A DNA stretch of 64,000 nucleotides from Corythucha ciliata (taxonomy: Eukaryota; Arthropoda; Insecta; Hemiptera; Tingidae). Both the position numbers and the translations under genes were made by a program. The DNA lies in the NCBI GenBank assembly GCA_038030265.1, contig CM075939.1:32717253-32781252 (forward strand). Reading direction: 5' to 3'. The notes beneath the pieces are model-generated. The model worked only from the letters and a program-made list of their open reading frames with translations. It was not told where the DNA came from and searched no databases. The stretch's first letter is position 1. The number at the start of each line of letters is the position of its first letter. Positions 53,550 through 64,000 of this stretch are shown here, piece after piece.

Positions 53550-55149
53550 ATGGATTGGAGTCGTGAGGCTGTAATGGCACTCATCGCAGAGTATGAGCTG
53601 CATGAGTGCCTTTACCAAACGCGGCATCACAATTATTCCAATAAGCATGCCAGGAAGGAGGCCCTCGAGTCGATCGTAAACAGCATGAGTTCTGTAAGTA
53701 ATAAGAATAACAAACTGCAAATAATGTTGATAATTCGCCTACTAATCATGCTGATTCTAAAGATAAAAATCGTCACGGAGAAAGAAGTTTTGAATAAAAT
53801 AAAATCGTTGAGGTCGGCCTTCGTCTCCGAACTGAACAAAGTCGCGGCGAGTTCTCGAAGTGGTGTCGGGACTGACGAGGTAGGAAGATTTTAGTTTGAA
53901 ATACGTGCCTACCTTTCTTATGCTAGAGTTGTAATATTCTGTGTCGGTGTAGATTTACACGCCTTCACTGTGGTATTTCGAGGCGTTGTCCTTTTTGAAG
54001 GACAACGTCCAAACCAGGAAAAGGACGACGAATGCTCCTACGAGTGAGTCGCAGAGCACTTCCATCGTAAGTTTCGTGTTGATGAATTACAACGCGACAC
54101 ATTGTGTGATTTTATTTCATCTCTATTCTAGATTTTCACACCTGGGGATTCGCAGCCGGAAAAACAAATGTCTATCCCGCTGGACTCGATTTCAATCGAG
54201 GTAAGATAAAACATGTTCAATGTTATTCAATAGAGTTTCCCATTAGCAAGAGAATTCCACGCTGGTGAACACTGTTGTTGTCCTGGCACTGTTGTCCTGT
54301 GTGTGTCTGTTTGGGTGCTCCATTCCATTTGTCTCTGAAACTCTGCACTCTGAAAGTTCAGGTTTGAAAAGTTGCCCGAAGTTTTCCAAGCCGGCCGGAC
54401 TTCATTGGCAACATGAACAAAAAAAATGCCTGAGTGGGTTCAACGCCCGGAAATGTTGCTCCACTCGAGGCAATTATTGCCGGTAATATAGGGCAACACT
54501 CGGCAATATTGCCGAAATGAAAAAAGTTTCTCGGCAATATGGAGCAATATTCATTGCCGAGAAAAAAGTTGCTAGTGTAAACGGGCCTTAAAAAGTATAT
54601 TTCGAAAAAGTTGCAACAAGCCAAAAGAAAAATTCTGAATATGAGAAAACGATAAGGAATTTTAAAAAATGTTACATTGTCATTTTAGTCCTAAATTTGT
54701 TTTATTTCTTTCATTCTCTGAGCACCCCGTTATTGTACACCATTTATAGTATTAACTCGATTATCATCGCCTATGTATTCATATATCGTATGTATTCGTT
54801 CGTACAGGTTCCAAATGACACGTTCCTTGCTAGCCAAGATTTCCTCTCTCCGAATTCGCAAACCCACCCGACTGCAGGGCAATCCCTCATTTCGCCAAGG
54901 ATGCGTCGAGGAAAGAAGAGGTCTGCGAGCGAATCCAGCAGTGGCAATTCAGACCTCCTTTGCCGGGCTGAAGCTATTTTGAGTTCGGCCTCCTCATGCT
55001 TAGAGGACGACTCCTGCCCGTGGAAGGCATTCGGAATTTACGTTGCTTCGTCGCTGAAGGCGATAAAAAATAAGAAAAAGGCCTTAAAGGCCCGACATGC
55101 AATCTTAAAAATTGTAATGGAAGCGGAATTAAGCGAAGAGGAAGATTAA
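53550..55149 (+). CDS. Harbinger MADF-domain DNA-binding partner (261 aa)
   Basis: Five exons, all phase 0 with GT-AG introns: 53550-53693, 53763-53879, 53953-54066, 54132-54200 and 54808-55149. Exons 1-2 encode a MADF fold (MDWSREAVMALIAEYELHE, KHARKEALESIVNSM, LNKIKSLRSAFVSEL), and exon 3 continues YTPSLWYFEALSFLKD, its last helix. The middle is Ser/Thr/Gln-rich with a basic TRKRTT patch (possible nuclear signal). Exon 5 has RRGKKRSASESS and a helical tail (WKAFGIYVASSLKAI, KARHAILKIVMEAEL). Known Harbinger partners bind subterminal DNA and import the transposase to the nucleus. No stop or frameshift is seen. The ATG follows an A-rich context. Confidence 0.85.
54568..54590. mobile_element. 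Right end of a Harbinger-type MITE in intron 4
   Basis: GTTGCTAGTGTAAACGGGCC followed by TTA resembles the MITE termini at 1287 and has the TWA target. GGCAATATTG repeats lie inside (54430-54560). The matching left terminus was not found, so the insert is probably truncated. Intron 4 is ~600 bp, versus about 65-75 bp for introns 1-3, because of it. Confidence 0.55.
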
Positions 55150-55466
55150 AATCAAATGTCTGTTTAAAATAATGCATTTATAAATAATTTTTGAGTAATA
55201 CTCCGTCGCTTAACCCATTTACTGTCATTGCAAAATGCAAAGATTCGCGCGTTTTCTTTGGATCTTGGACTTGTTTTCACTAGCCAGAATAGTGTTTCCC
55301 AAGCCGAGTAGACTGTCCGCGCATTCGGAACAAAACTGAAATGCACTATAATATGTGTGTGGTGCTTTTATTTTGTTTAATAATAATAATAATAATAATT
55401 GTTTTAATAATTGTTGAATAGCACAATTTAACAACTAAACAATAATTAAATAAAATAAACTATAAC
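55150..55466. terminator. Intergenic 3' region of convergent Harbinger B genes
   Basis: AT-rich spacer with ATAAATAATT after the MADF stop and a (TAA)n run near 55380-55399. It should hold both polyadenylation sites; no sharper signal is assigned. Confidence 0.35.
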
Positions 55467-56912
55467 TTAAAAATTAAATCTTTCGATAGCTTGGTCTTGC
55501 CAGGGCACGGCACCATCATTATTGAAATAATATTTTAAACATTCTCTTATTCCTTTGGCGTCATCTCTAGGTCTTGTTTGTCGTTCAGGATCAACTCCTG
55601 TCATCAGGTTTTCTTGGCTTTCCGACGCGCCGAAATAGGAAACAGGATCCTCGACGGCTAAAAAGTTGTGCAGAGCACACGCTGTCATCACCACCAGTTC
55701 AGTCTTCTCGGCACTAAGCTCAATTTTTTTTTGGAGAAGACGAAACCTATGTGATAGGACTCCGAAAGCATTTTCGACGGTCCTTCTGGCTCTGCTGAGC
55801 CTGTAGTTGAAAATTTTTTCTGCTCTCTCCAAAGCACGTCCTTTAAAAGGTTTCATGGTCCTCGAGGTCAGAGGGAACGCGTCGTCCGCCACAAGATGGA
55901 ACGGGACGTTGATGTGACCGCCGGGCAATGGACGGCTTGGGGGAAGGTTCACCGAGTTCGTTCCGACGAGCTCTTGGAGGCGGCTATTTTTGAATACACC
56001 TCCATCGCTGATCCTGCCATTACAGCCCACGTCCACGTACACGAATTTTAGGTTTGCATCAACCACGGCCAGTAGAACGATGCTGTGGAACCCTTTATAA
56101 TTAAAAAAATGGGAACCCATACTTTTGGGAGGTTGAAATTGGACGTGTTTGCCGTCCAACGCTCCAACGCAGTTCGGGTAGTTCCACAGTTTATTGAAAA
56201 CCTCCGATATTTTCAGCCACTCAACTTCCGTGTCGGGCATCTGAAAGTATACACTGTTGTGGTACATTTTGTATAAAAGCAAAATGTGGCACCTACACGT
56301 ACCTTCAAGTATTCCGGAAGGAGGGCGTTACATAGTGCTTGGCACGTATCCGGGATAATCCCTGATAAAGTGCTCGGTGGGATGCGGAAACTGAAAGATA
56401 AGCTTCTGTAGCTGTCGCCCGAAGCTAGAAATCGTAAAGTAACGGCCAGCCTGAAAAATTGGATAGATGTTCGTACTCTTTGGCCCATTCGCAAGGAAAT
56501 GAAACTGTTAGCTTTGACCAGTACCTCAATTGAGGAGAGATACTTTCCCTCATCACCGTATTCTCTCGACGAATACTGTCCTTGACCAGGTCCAACAGCT
56601 TGTGGAATGAGGTTTCGTTCATCCTCAAGAACTTCTTGAAGGATTCTTGATCCTCAAACTGGAGCTCCCGAGTTAGGAGGCTGAAAACGTCGCGAGAATT
56701 GAGTTCTCGTCTCCGTATCCATTCTCTTGTCCACCAGCTGTTGGAATAAAACAGTTAGATCTATTCCATGAAATTGAATTAAGAATTTTATGAAAAAGCT
56801 GATCTTACCGTCTATTTCTCCACCTTTTTCTTTTATTCTGGACAGTCTTTATTGTGTGAAGAGTAGAAACTGCTGCAGCCACTGCAGCTACCGCTTTCAC
56901 CACTGGCTTCAT
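55467..56912 (-). CDS. PIF/Harbinger DDE transposase (412 aa), intact
   Basis: Four exons read leftwards in consistent phase: 56912-56809, 56737-56525, 56450-56303 and 56240-55467. Exon 1 begins MKPVVKAVAAVAAAV and ends in basic NKRKRWRNR. Exon 2 has WWTREWIRRRELNSRDV and LRMNETSFHKLLDLV. Exon 3 carries the helix-turn-helix LRFLASGDSYRSLSFSFRIP. Exon 4 is the RNase-H-like core: WNYPNCVGALDGKHV (Asp ~184), VDVGCNGRISDGGVF (Asp ~234), ADDAFPLTSRTMKPF and NYRLSRARRTVENAFGVL (Glu). No stop, frameshift or missing catalytic residue. It would excise and insert the element at TWA sites with the MADF partner. Confidence 0.92.
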
Positions 56913-58324
56913 GACCACCGAAATTACACCAAATAAATTGGAATGAGCAATAACGGTCTTTATAGAAAACACGCGTTTTGTAATATATTTCACCAAAGCT
57001 ATTGAACGTTGGAGCACGTAGAGCGGAAAAGGTTCAAAAAAGAAGGTTCGCACTTTGATTCCGAACGAAAGGAAAAAATAGTCTTGCTGGGAATGTCGTC
57101 CTCAAAAGAACGGTTAAAATTATAAACGTTTGGAGACATAAAATAATGAGTGAAGTAGTGAAGGCAGAGATAAACAAAGCAACACTCACAAGAGCTCAGA
57201 GGAATAGACAATTTTCTGATATGAATGTTAAAATTCACAAGTTCCAGGACAAACTGCTGAGAAAAATAATCAATGTGGTGGTTGATAGTAGTTTGCTGAA
57301 GCTAAATCAGCGTTTGCGGCAAGTTTCGTGGCCTCAGAGTATTTTTGTGGGGAGGGAGAGAGGGTGCAACTCAAGATATCGTTGAATGGTATTTCTACTG
57401 GAAATTATTTAAAAACGTGGGCGAAAAATTAAGGAATTACCCACGAGGGACCCAAAAAATCCGTGGCACTCACCCTTCTTCTCCTAATAATAATTTACTG
57501 GGAGGTATTTTCAATGCGTTCATGTAGGATTTCGAGACTTTTCTTACTGGATTTCGTGATAGTAAGTAGTATTTCAGGCTCCCCCCCGCCACCATAGAAA
57601 CATTTTTCAAGTCGAAATTAATTTGTGGTGGGTTTCAGTTGAAACTTCCCTTTTCTCGTAGCGGTGTAGGTCTAAATCACCCCTTTTGGGCTTGGGGCTA
57701 TTAAAAGGGACTAAACGAGCAAATATTCCAGATTCAGAAGCTACACCTATTTACCAAACAAATTGATTGGGCGATTGAATTTTCAGTTTCAAATGCCATG
57801 TTTCTTGAAGCCGAATGGTAAGGTTTTCAAGCGGACTTTTTGGTGGAAATGGACTCAGTCACTCAGTCATGACTCATGACTTAGCTTCCGGGGTTTTCGG
57901 TTTCCTGGGTAAAAGAGGGTTCCTGGGTAAGAGTCATTGAACGCTCACAACGTCGTTACTTTCCACATTTTAGCCAAATAGTCTTTCTGAGCTTCAAATG
58001 CAAGTATTCTGGCGGATAAGCGCGATTCTAGCAGGAACTTTTTCTGTTTCTTGATCGAATGAAAGCGTGTAGGGGGAAAAAGTATACCCTCTATTGTGGT
58101 TCGAACAGGAAAATTCATATTTTCGGACATAATCGACTGTTTCACGGCTAAATAGCTGGTTTCTTGCTCCTTGTCGATGCGGTATTTCTCAGCTTAGTTT
58201 CTACAATGGAGATGGTAAAGGGGAAAATTACTGACAATTTTCCAGCGGTTTCCTGCCTTTTTCATGAAATCATATGGTTTTTATACTTTTTCACAGTACC
58301 ATCACACGAACATATTGAAAATTT
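56913..58324. other. Right non-coding arm of Harbinger B
   Basis: About 1.4 kb between the transposase start and the right TIR, presumably the transposase promoter. A plus-strand ATG frame at 57146-57385 (79 codons) is present but unrecognised. Confidence 0.4.
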
Positions 58325-58541
58325 GATGACATGACATAAATGTCCTCGTGTGTACAGGGCTTTAGACAAGTCATGTGTTGTTTTATTATATTCCACTCAA
58401 CGAGCACAGATAAATAATAGAGGGAGCGTAAACAAAAAAAAAAATTTCGCTCCGGCAGCTGGCGGTCGGAAAGAGTGCATTTCATTCCGAATACGGATAC
58501 CCTAAGCCGTCCCAGAAGTAATAATTTTGATACCATAATTG

Positions 58542-61500
58542 CAGTGGCGGCTCGTGGTCAAAAATATTGGCGGGGCACTTCTACAGCATTTCTTAGCAAT
58601 CTTCCTTTAGGGATATCCCATTAGATCAGGGCGCCTTTTGACCGTTTGATTAAAGTTAGAGATCTGCATATTCCCCACAATGATTCGTAGCTGGGGCATT
58701 AAACAATACCGCTGGAGATTTCTTGTAATGGAAGCAGGTCTTGTAAGTTTTATGAAACTGGGTACTGGTCATCAAAATGGTAATGTGAAAATAGCGAAAT
58801 GCAGGTAACAGCTGACCATGCTGCTGCTCCTGTACAGTGAATAGCTAAGAAAATAATTGAGATGGATTGCCCAGCCTCTCACCAGCTCGTTAAAGAGTTA
58901 ACGCCACACAGCACCAACAATATTACTTCAATTTTAATTGATACACAATCATGCATTAGCGGATATTACTTGAGGAAACCAGGAACCAGGACTTACCACG
59001 AGGAGATGGGTGCAATGAAGTCCCCCCTGCCCAGCCAACCAACCATCCACCTGGGTAGGTAATGTAGAAGTGCCCCAAAAAACGTTGATAATATAAAATA
59101 TACGAACGTATTCAAACAAGTTGTAATTATTTAAAAAAATATCAAATAAACAGAAAGAACGAATACAAATAACGATAAATACGAATTCCAAGAACGAATT
59201 AATTAAAAACTAAGTCAAAACCAAACTAATAAATTATTTGTAAACAAAATCCATTCTTCTATTTTTCAGTTGAGCGAATTTGTCCATGACTTTCGAGTTG
59301 AAATCAGGGATATTTTTAATGAAATCCCTCTCTATGGATAAAACAGCAAGAGCATTTAGCCGTTCTTGTGAAATCGTGGACCTTAAAAACGTCTTGATCC
59401 TTTTTAAAGTAGAAAAGGCCCTTTCTGATTCCGCGGTGGTCATTGGAGTAGTGACAAGTACTTGAAGCAGTTTTACTGTTTCTGAATAAACTTCATTTAA
59501 ATTGTTGTGCAAAAACAATTTCAATAGAGCGAGAGCTCCATTCGCAGCTACGAAATCGGATCGACAATAGATTATTATTAATTCCGACTTCAATCGAGGA
59601 CCTTCTAAAAAGGGGTACGCATTGATCGTCTCATCGAACTCCTTTTGGAGAAACTGCTTCGAATAATTTAAGAAAAGATCTGTATAAAACAATTTGGATG
59701 CTTGCAAATGGCCAGTAAAATCAAAGCGATCTTGTACTTGATTCAAAATTAAATCGCAAACTTCTATCGCTGAACTAAGTTTGTTCGAAGGGGTATCATA
59801 TTTTCTTTTACGTTTGTTCGTGGAAGCCGGTGGGGGTTCCTGAATATTTTCCCTGACTTTCTGAACCTCATGTTTGAAATGGTCGATATTATTTCGAATT
59901 TGGACTGGTTCAGTGTCACGTTTTTGCATTTGAGCGAAAAGTATGTCAACGTGTGGCATAATTTTGTTGAAATGCTCAAGCCAGAAATTGAAGCTATCGT
60001 CTTCGAGGGATGCCAGCAAGCCACTGGATTCCCTAATGGTTATAGAGTTAAAATTTCCACTCTCACAAATTTCCTCGAACATTTCGATAAGTGCATCGCG
60101 ATATTCGTGCACTGATTGCACAAGCCTGGCATTAAAATTCCATCTTGTTTGGGATGGCCTCGGGATCCTACGGCGCTGGATGGCATTATCAAGGACTCAA
60201 ATTCTTAGGGGTGAGCGGCTGAAAAAGGAAGAAATCCCCGACAAATTGGCAAAAAATATTCGAACTTCGGTAATGGATGAAGTGGCTTCAATCATAGTCA
60301 GGTTAAGTTGGTGGGAGTAGCAGTGAAGATAATGTCCGTTGGGATATTTGGCTTTAACGAGTGAATTTACTCCTCTATTTTTCCCTCGCATTACCGATGC
60401 CCCGTCGTATGTCTGGGTAACAAGTTTTTCATTTTTTCCTTTTAGAACGGTTTCTAACTGACTAGATAAGGTTTCAAAGATTCCCTGTGCTGAGCATGAG
60501 GTGGGACGACAAAACCGGTAAAATCTTTCGACTACAGAGCCGTCGGTCAAAACGTAGCGAAATATTGTGACTAGCTGAAATTTGGACGAGCAATCTGTAG
60601 TTTCATCAGCCTGAATTGAAATGAAAGGAGCACAACTCATTTCTTCATGCACCTGTTCTGTAAAAACGTCTAAAATGCAGTCTAAAAGTTCATTTTGGAT
60701 TGTTTTGGAAGTGCCTTTAAATACAGAGGCTTTTTCCAGATGAACTTTCAATGCAGAGTCTAACTCAGCAGCGAAATCGACTAAACCAAGAAATACTCCC
60801 TTGTGCGATGACCCAACAGTTTCGTCGTGACCCCGCAAGGCAAGTTCAAAAACACCGCAAAATTTTATGCAGTCTATTAATAACGACAAAACGTATCTAT
60901 TGCGGTCGACACTTTCGTTATGGCGTTTGACGTTTAGGTGGTAGGCTGAATCTAATTGCAGGGCTATATTTACTTGACCCAAAAGTGCATATTCTGTGGC
61001 ATTGTCCAAATGAGTTTTTGACATCTCATGGCATTTGGTCCTTTCACTCAAATGTTTGATGTCGGTGACTCCTTTCGAAGTCCACGCTTCATCGCCACCA
61101 TACAAAACGCATACAAAATAAAACAAAGCATTTTTTCCGGGCAACCCGCCAACCAAGTCTTTTTATTGTACCACTGCTTGTTAAATTTGCGATTGCAGCT
61201 AGATTACGCATTTTTCGCCACGCGTTGCACAATGTTCAACTCCGGTTTGGGAGGTCCTAGTTTTTTGACATCTAGTTTTTCTTCGTAAGTCAGGTCCTTG
61301 AACTTACGGCTCATCAAACATTTTATTGAGTTCATTACGCAACTAAAGATTTCAACATACCTGGCGGGATAACGTTTTTAACGAACTGACAACAGCTCAA
61401 ACTTATTCAGAGTGGAAGAGCACCCACTTACGTAAAGCGGCGTCCACTTCGCACTTCAATAATTACTTATAAAATTATAGTAACTGGCCGCGACCGCGTT

Positions 61501-61984
61501 GACTTTGCTCATCATCACTCAATAACTGAAAAAGAGCCGGCTATAACCGTACAAAGCAAATCCCTTTTTCATATCGGGTGGGTGGCGCGGCAGCCGGCCG
61601 AAAAAGCCTATTCATCATTGAAAAGCTCTCCCACCACTTCGGGGCACCGTCCCGAATCATTGAAAAAACGTCAGCGAGAGCCAATCAAATTCCTCTTTTC
61701 ATGAGCAGTTCGCGCGTTTTCTTCTCTTTAACGGGGCACTTTTTAAAATAAGGAGAAAGTGCCCCGGACGGGTGAAATTTCCCTTCGACTGTTAATTTCA
61801 TTCGCGAAAATCGACCTTGAAGATCATCGAGGGGGTTTTAAACTAATTTAAAAAGAGCTCGGTACCAAATTATAATTCTGATGACAAAAAATTAGTATAA
61901 AATGATGAAATATTTTAAATAGTTGGCGACAGGATTTTTGGCGGGGCACTGCCCAAAGTGCCCCTTATATACGAGCCGCCACTG
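58542..61984. mobile_element. hAT transposon (3.44 kb) with 8-bp TSD
   Basis: Ends CAGTGGCGGCTCGT at both sides in inverted orientation. The 8-bp duplication CATAATTG is at 58534-58541 and 61985-61992. GGCGGGGCACTT-like subterminal motifs lie at both ends. One transposase gene on the minus strand is broken by three lesions. It inserted only in the second X copy, so it is younger than the X duplication. Confidence 0.95.
59234..61314 (-). pseudogene. hAT transposase, ZMYM/DUF4371 type, three lesions
   Basis: The gene has a single exon, reading leftwards from the ATG at 61314 (MSRKFKDLTYEEKLDVKKLG). A TAA at 61204-61206 and a one-base loss in an A run at 61131-61136 break the TTF-like finger region (FNKQWYNKKTW...CPEK, FVCVLYGG). 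The main frame then holds the DUF4371-type core: HNESVDRNRYVLSLLIDCIKF, SIQADETTDCSSK (catalytic Asp region), TYDGASVMRG and HCYSHQLNL. A TGA at 60197-60199 interrupts just before RRRIPRPSQTRW. The rest is open, with the hAT dimerisation tail (TTAESERAFSTLKRIKTFLR) ending at 59234. It was recently functional and is now dead. Confidence 0.93.
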
Positions 61985-62515
61985 CATAATTGTTTCAATA
62001 AGCCGAACTTCTTCCTCTATTTTCACCACCCTTTCTTCAAAATGTCGAAAAGTTTCGGTAGTTTTCCAAGGGCTTTGTTATATTAAATTTTTGTGCCGTA
62101 TTTTATAATAAACGTGTATATTTAAGCGATTTTTTTGAAATTTCATCCCCCCTCCCATCAAAGTTTTCGATAAATCTCAATGGAACCCAGGGCTTCTGTT
62201 ACATTAAATTATTGAGTCGAATTTTAGAGCGCTAAGATGAACTAGTGAAGTTCAACGCTATTTTTACACTTCCACACCGGGAGGACCGCCCCCACCACCT
62301 TGACATTTTCGAAAAATTAAAAAGGCTACTCTAACATGGAGTATTCGTACTGAATATGATGTATCTAGAATCAACTGGTGAATTGTAGTGATTTTTTGAA
62401 CATTTCAACCCTTATTCCCCCCTCCACCATGACCGATTTGGCCCAAATGCAATACCGACCGGGGTCTTATAACTACTGATTTTTGTGCCAAAGCGCGTTC
62501 CGCTAAATTGATTTC

Positions 62516-62774
62516 TTCCAGAGTTATCGTGCTAATAAGAAAACGGCCATAAGCTTATAAATATACCTATACAGGGTGTAACGGGAAAACGGGGCATAAT
62601 TGAAATGGGTGATTCTACATCACATGTGGGTCAAAAATGACTATATGGATTATGGTCCGATTATTGACCGTTTCCGAGAAAATCGCAGTTTTCCTGACTG
62701 TCAATGCATCAGGCGTTTTTTTCGAAAATCGGTCGGTATCTTAACAACCATTAACCCTGGGGAAATTTATAAGA
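62516..62774. other. Left flank and terminus of the last foldback element
   Basis: TATACAGGGTGTAACGGG at about 62570 resembles the terminus of the foldback element at 33865. It is the probable left end of an element running past the window. Confidence 0.45.
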
Positions 62775-63820
62775 CACCGTTGGAAAGAGCACAAAATTTC
62801 CTTTAAGATGGTCGTAAAGTTGGGGTAGTTCGTGAAATTTGGGCACCCTTAACGCTCAGCTGAAAAGCCGCTTCCTTGAATTTCTCTATTCTACAGCTCT
62901 CGGAGGAACAGTAGGGCTTCAGGAAAAACTTCTACAATTATTAAGCTTTCAAATGACCTGCTTGCTTCGGGCCTTTGTCTCTATTCCTTTTGAGATACTG
63001 TTCGAAATACTTTAAGCCCCTGTCTAAATCGTTTGGAAACGTATGTTTGCGATTGCCATAGAACGGGAAAAATTCGTTTAAAAAAAAATGCTTTTCACGT
63101 CACTCAGGTTGGTGAGGGATTTTCTACTCGGTATTCGCTCGTTTTATTTTTTTTTTTTTTTTAGGGGTCGCTCGACTTTGCTGTTGGGGGTCATCTATTT
63201 GAGCCCCCGTTCTATGCAGTTGACTTTGAGTTTGACTTCCGCTGTCTGTTTCCACCGATCTCTGCGAAATATCTGTCAAAGGAGAGGGTGGGAACGGTAG
63301 TGACTGTTGGCAGCTACCCTTGAATCCTACAGGTCAGAACCCTCAGGTTCTGAGCAGTGACCTGCCGTTTCAAGCACTTAGTATTGCCTTTTTTGGAGTT
63401 GGTCCAGCGAGGTAACCGGACTCAGCAGTCTTAACGGAGGAAAAATTCACCGAAAAGGTTTGCAAAGAGCTTTCGGAAGCAAATTGTTTCCCGCTCGAGG
63501 GCAATTGTGAACGTACGTTTCCAGACATTTTAGACGAGTTTTCAAGTATTTCGAACTGTATCTCAGAAGGAATAAAGACAAAATCCCGAACCAAGCAGGT
63601 CGTTTGAAAGCTTAATAAATGTAGAAGTTTTTCATGAAGTCCTACTCTTCCTCCGAGAGCTGTCAGTAAAATGACAGCTGGCTGAATAACAAGTAAGAAT
63701 AAAGAATTTCAAGGAAGCGGCTATTCAGCTGAGAGTTAAGGGCGTCCAAATTTCACGACCCCAACTTTACGATCATCTGAAAGGAAATTTTGTGCTCTTT
63801 CCAACGGTGTCCTTGAAAAT
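62775..63820. repeat. Large palindrome (arms ~310-350 bp)
   Basis: The left arm (62775-63085) and right arm (about 63465-63820) are diverged reverse complements: AACTTCTACAATTATTAAGC at 62928 pairs with a near match at 63610-63630, and TTGGAAACGTATGTTTGC with the region near 63505. The ~380-bp spacer is unique, with a T17 run near 63147-63163. It shows the same design as the element at 33865 but with older arms. The right terminus is outside the window. Confidence 0.75.
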
Positions 63821-64000
63821 TTCCTCCTCTGTCAAATTTGACAGAATAAGTTCATAACGGAAGGCGCCCATTTTTGCTAAGCGTCAGATGGATGCGTATA
63901 GAATACCTCCTACTATTTTTTTAATAGGCATCCCGAATTCGATGAAATCGTTTTGACATTGAAAAAGTTAGGCACCCCGTTCAATTTTGCATCGTTGTTC
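63821..64000. other. Window end, probably still inside the foldback element
   Basis: No right-hand ACACCCTGT terminus is reached before the window ends. Confidence 0.4.

Larger units (their letters stand above)
53007..58360. mobile_element. PIF/Harbinger element B, structurally complete (5.35 kb)
   Basis: The 36-bp inverted ends (53007-53042 and 58325-58360) start GCCCTGTACACACG and have three mismatches. Two convergent genes, a MADF partner (+) and a DDE transposase (-), both have intact exons and consistent splice phases. A Harbinger-type MITE remnant sits in intron 4 of the MADF gene. Block X abuts both ends, so a simple 3-bp target duplication cannot be read. It is the best candidate for an autonomous element here. 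Confidence 0.92.
58361..62515 (+). repeat. Block X, copy 2, split by a hAT transposon
   Basis: X continues at 58361-58541 and 61985-62515. The interruption is the hAT element with its duplicated CATAATTG. Copy 2 starts at the base after the Harbinger B right TIR and ends at the same GATTTC as copy 1, beyond which flanks differ. The few differences include an A/C change near 62156 and an A/G change near 62280. Confidence 0.95.

Noticed and set aside
57146..57385. 79-codon plus-strand frame (MSEVVKAEINKATLTRAQ...) in the right arm of Harbinger B
   Set aside because: It has an ATG in a good context, but no recognised family, no counterpart in elements A, C or D, and an opposite-strand frame is equally open there.
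52304..62515. Block X copies as long terminal repeats of a retroelement
   Set aside because: No TG/CA ends, primer-binding site or polypurine tract, and the inner edges coincide with Harbinger TIRs rather than with gag-pol sequence.

Overview
This 64 kb window looks like a transposon-dense, AT-rich stretch of an animal nuclear genome, most likely an arthropod. Canonical GT-AG introns, MADF- and THAP-containing DNA transposons, an ISL2EU-type element with a YqaJ exonuclease, a KRBA2-like integrase transposon, Ty3/Gypsy retroelements and dozens of MITEs support this. The species cannot be fixed from the sequence. No complete host gene is recognised; the best host-gene hint is a TATA box, initiator and signal-peptide-like first exon near 9.94-10.03 kb.

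Layout. 0.86-3.54 kb: a tandem duplication of a hAT transposase relic (itself hit by a PIF/Harbinger MITE), with a near-perfect hairpin between the copies. 3.5-10.7 kb: mostly unannotatable, plus one hairpin MITE and the candidate promoter/exon. 10.73-15.32 kb: a foldback-like element whose inverted ends are arrays of ~156-bp repeats, enclosing a decayed Harbinger. 15.96-16.99 kb: a large palindrome. 17-20.5 kb: MITEs. 21.14-23.87 kb: a Harbinger with a 3-bp TSD and two interlocked antisense genes, followed by a second Harbinger fossil (24.16-25.36 kb). 25.4-31.0 kb: relics, a direct repeat and non-coding DNA. 31.04-40.37 kb: a 9.3-kb ISL2EU-type element with convergent THAP-transposase and SWIM-YqaJ genes. 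Intron 3 of its transposase gene holds several MITEs and a palindromic array of four tRNA-like genes. 40.4-43.3 kb: a THAP relic with nested MITEs. 43.33-45.03 kb: a Ginger-like TIR transposon with a KRBA2-type integrase. 45.12-50.53 kb: a short-LTR Gypsy element (minus strand, 5-bp TSD) interrupted by the 3' half of another Gypsy element on the plus strand. 50.87-51.59 kb: a Harbinger-type MITE. 52.30-62.52 kb: a ~700-bp block X, a structurally complete Harbinger (53.01-58.36 kb), then a second copy of X split by a hAT transposon with an 8-bp TSD. 62.57 kb to the end: a foldback element running off the window.

How the genes work together. Each autonomous-type element here is a small transposition module. 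Harbingers pair a DDE nuclease with a MADF DNA-binding partner; the ISL2EU element pairs a THAP-DDE transposase with a SWIM-YqaJ nuclease; the hAT and Ginger-like elements carry one transposase each; the Gypsy elements carry Gag-Pol pieces. Only the Harbinger at 53.0-58.4 kb has both genes uninterrupted. It and its relatives could have mobilised the TWA-target MITEs seen across the window.

Limits: family calls are made by eye from motifs. Repeat boundaries without a stated target-site duplication are approximate by a few to tens of bases.
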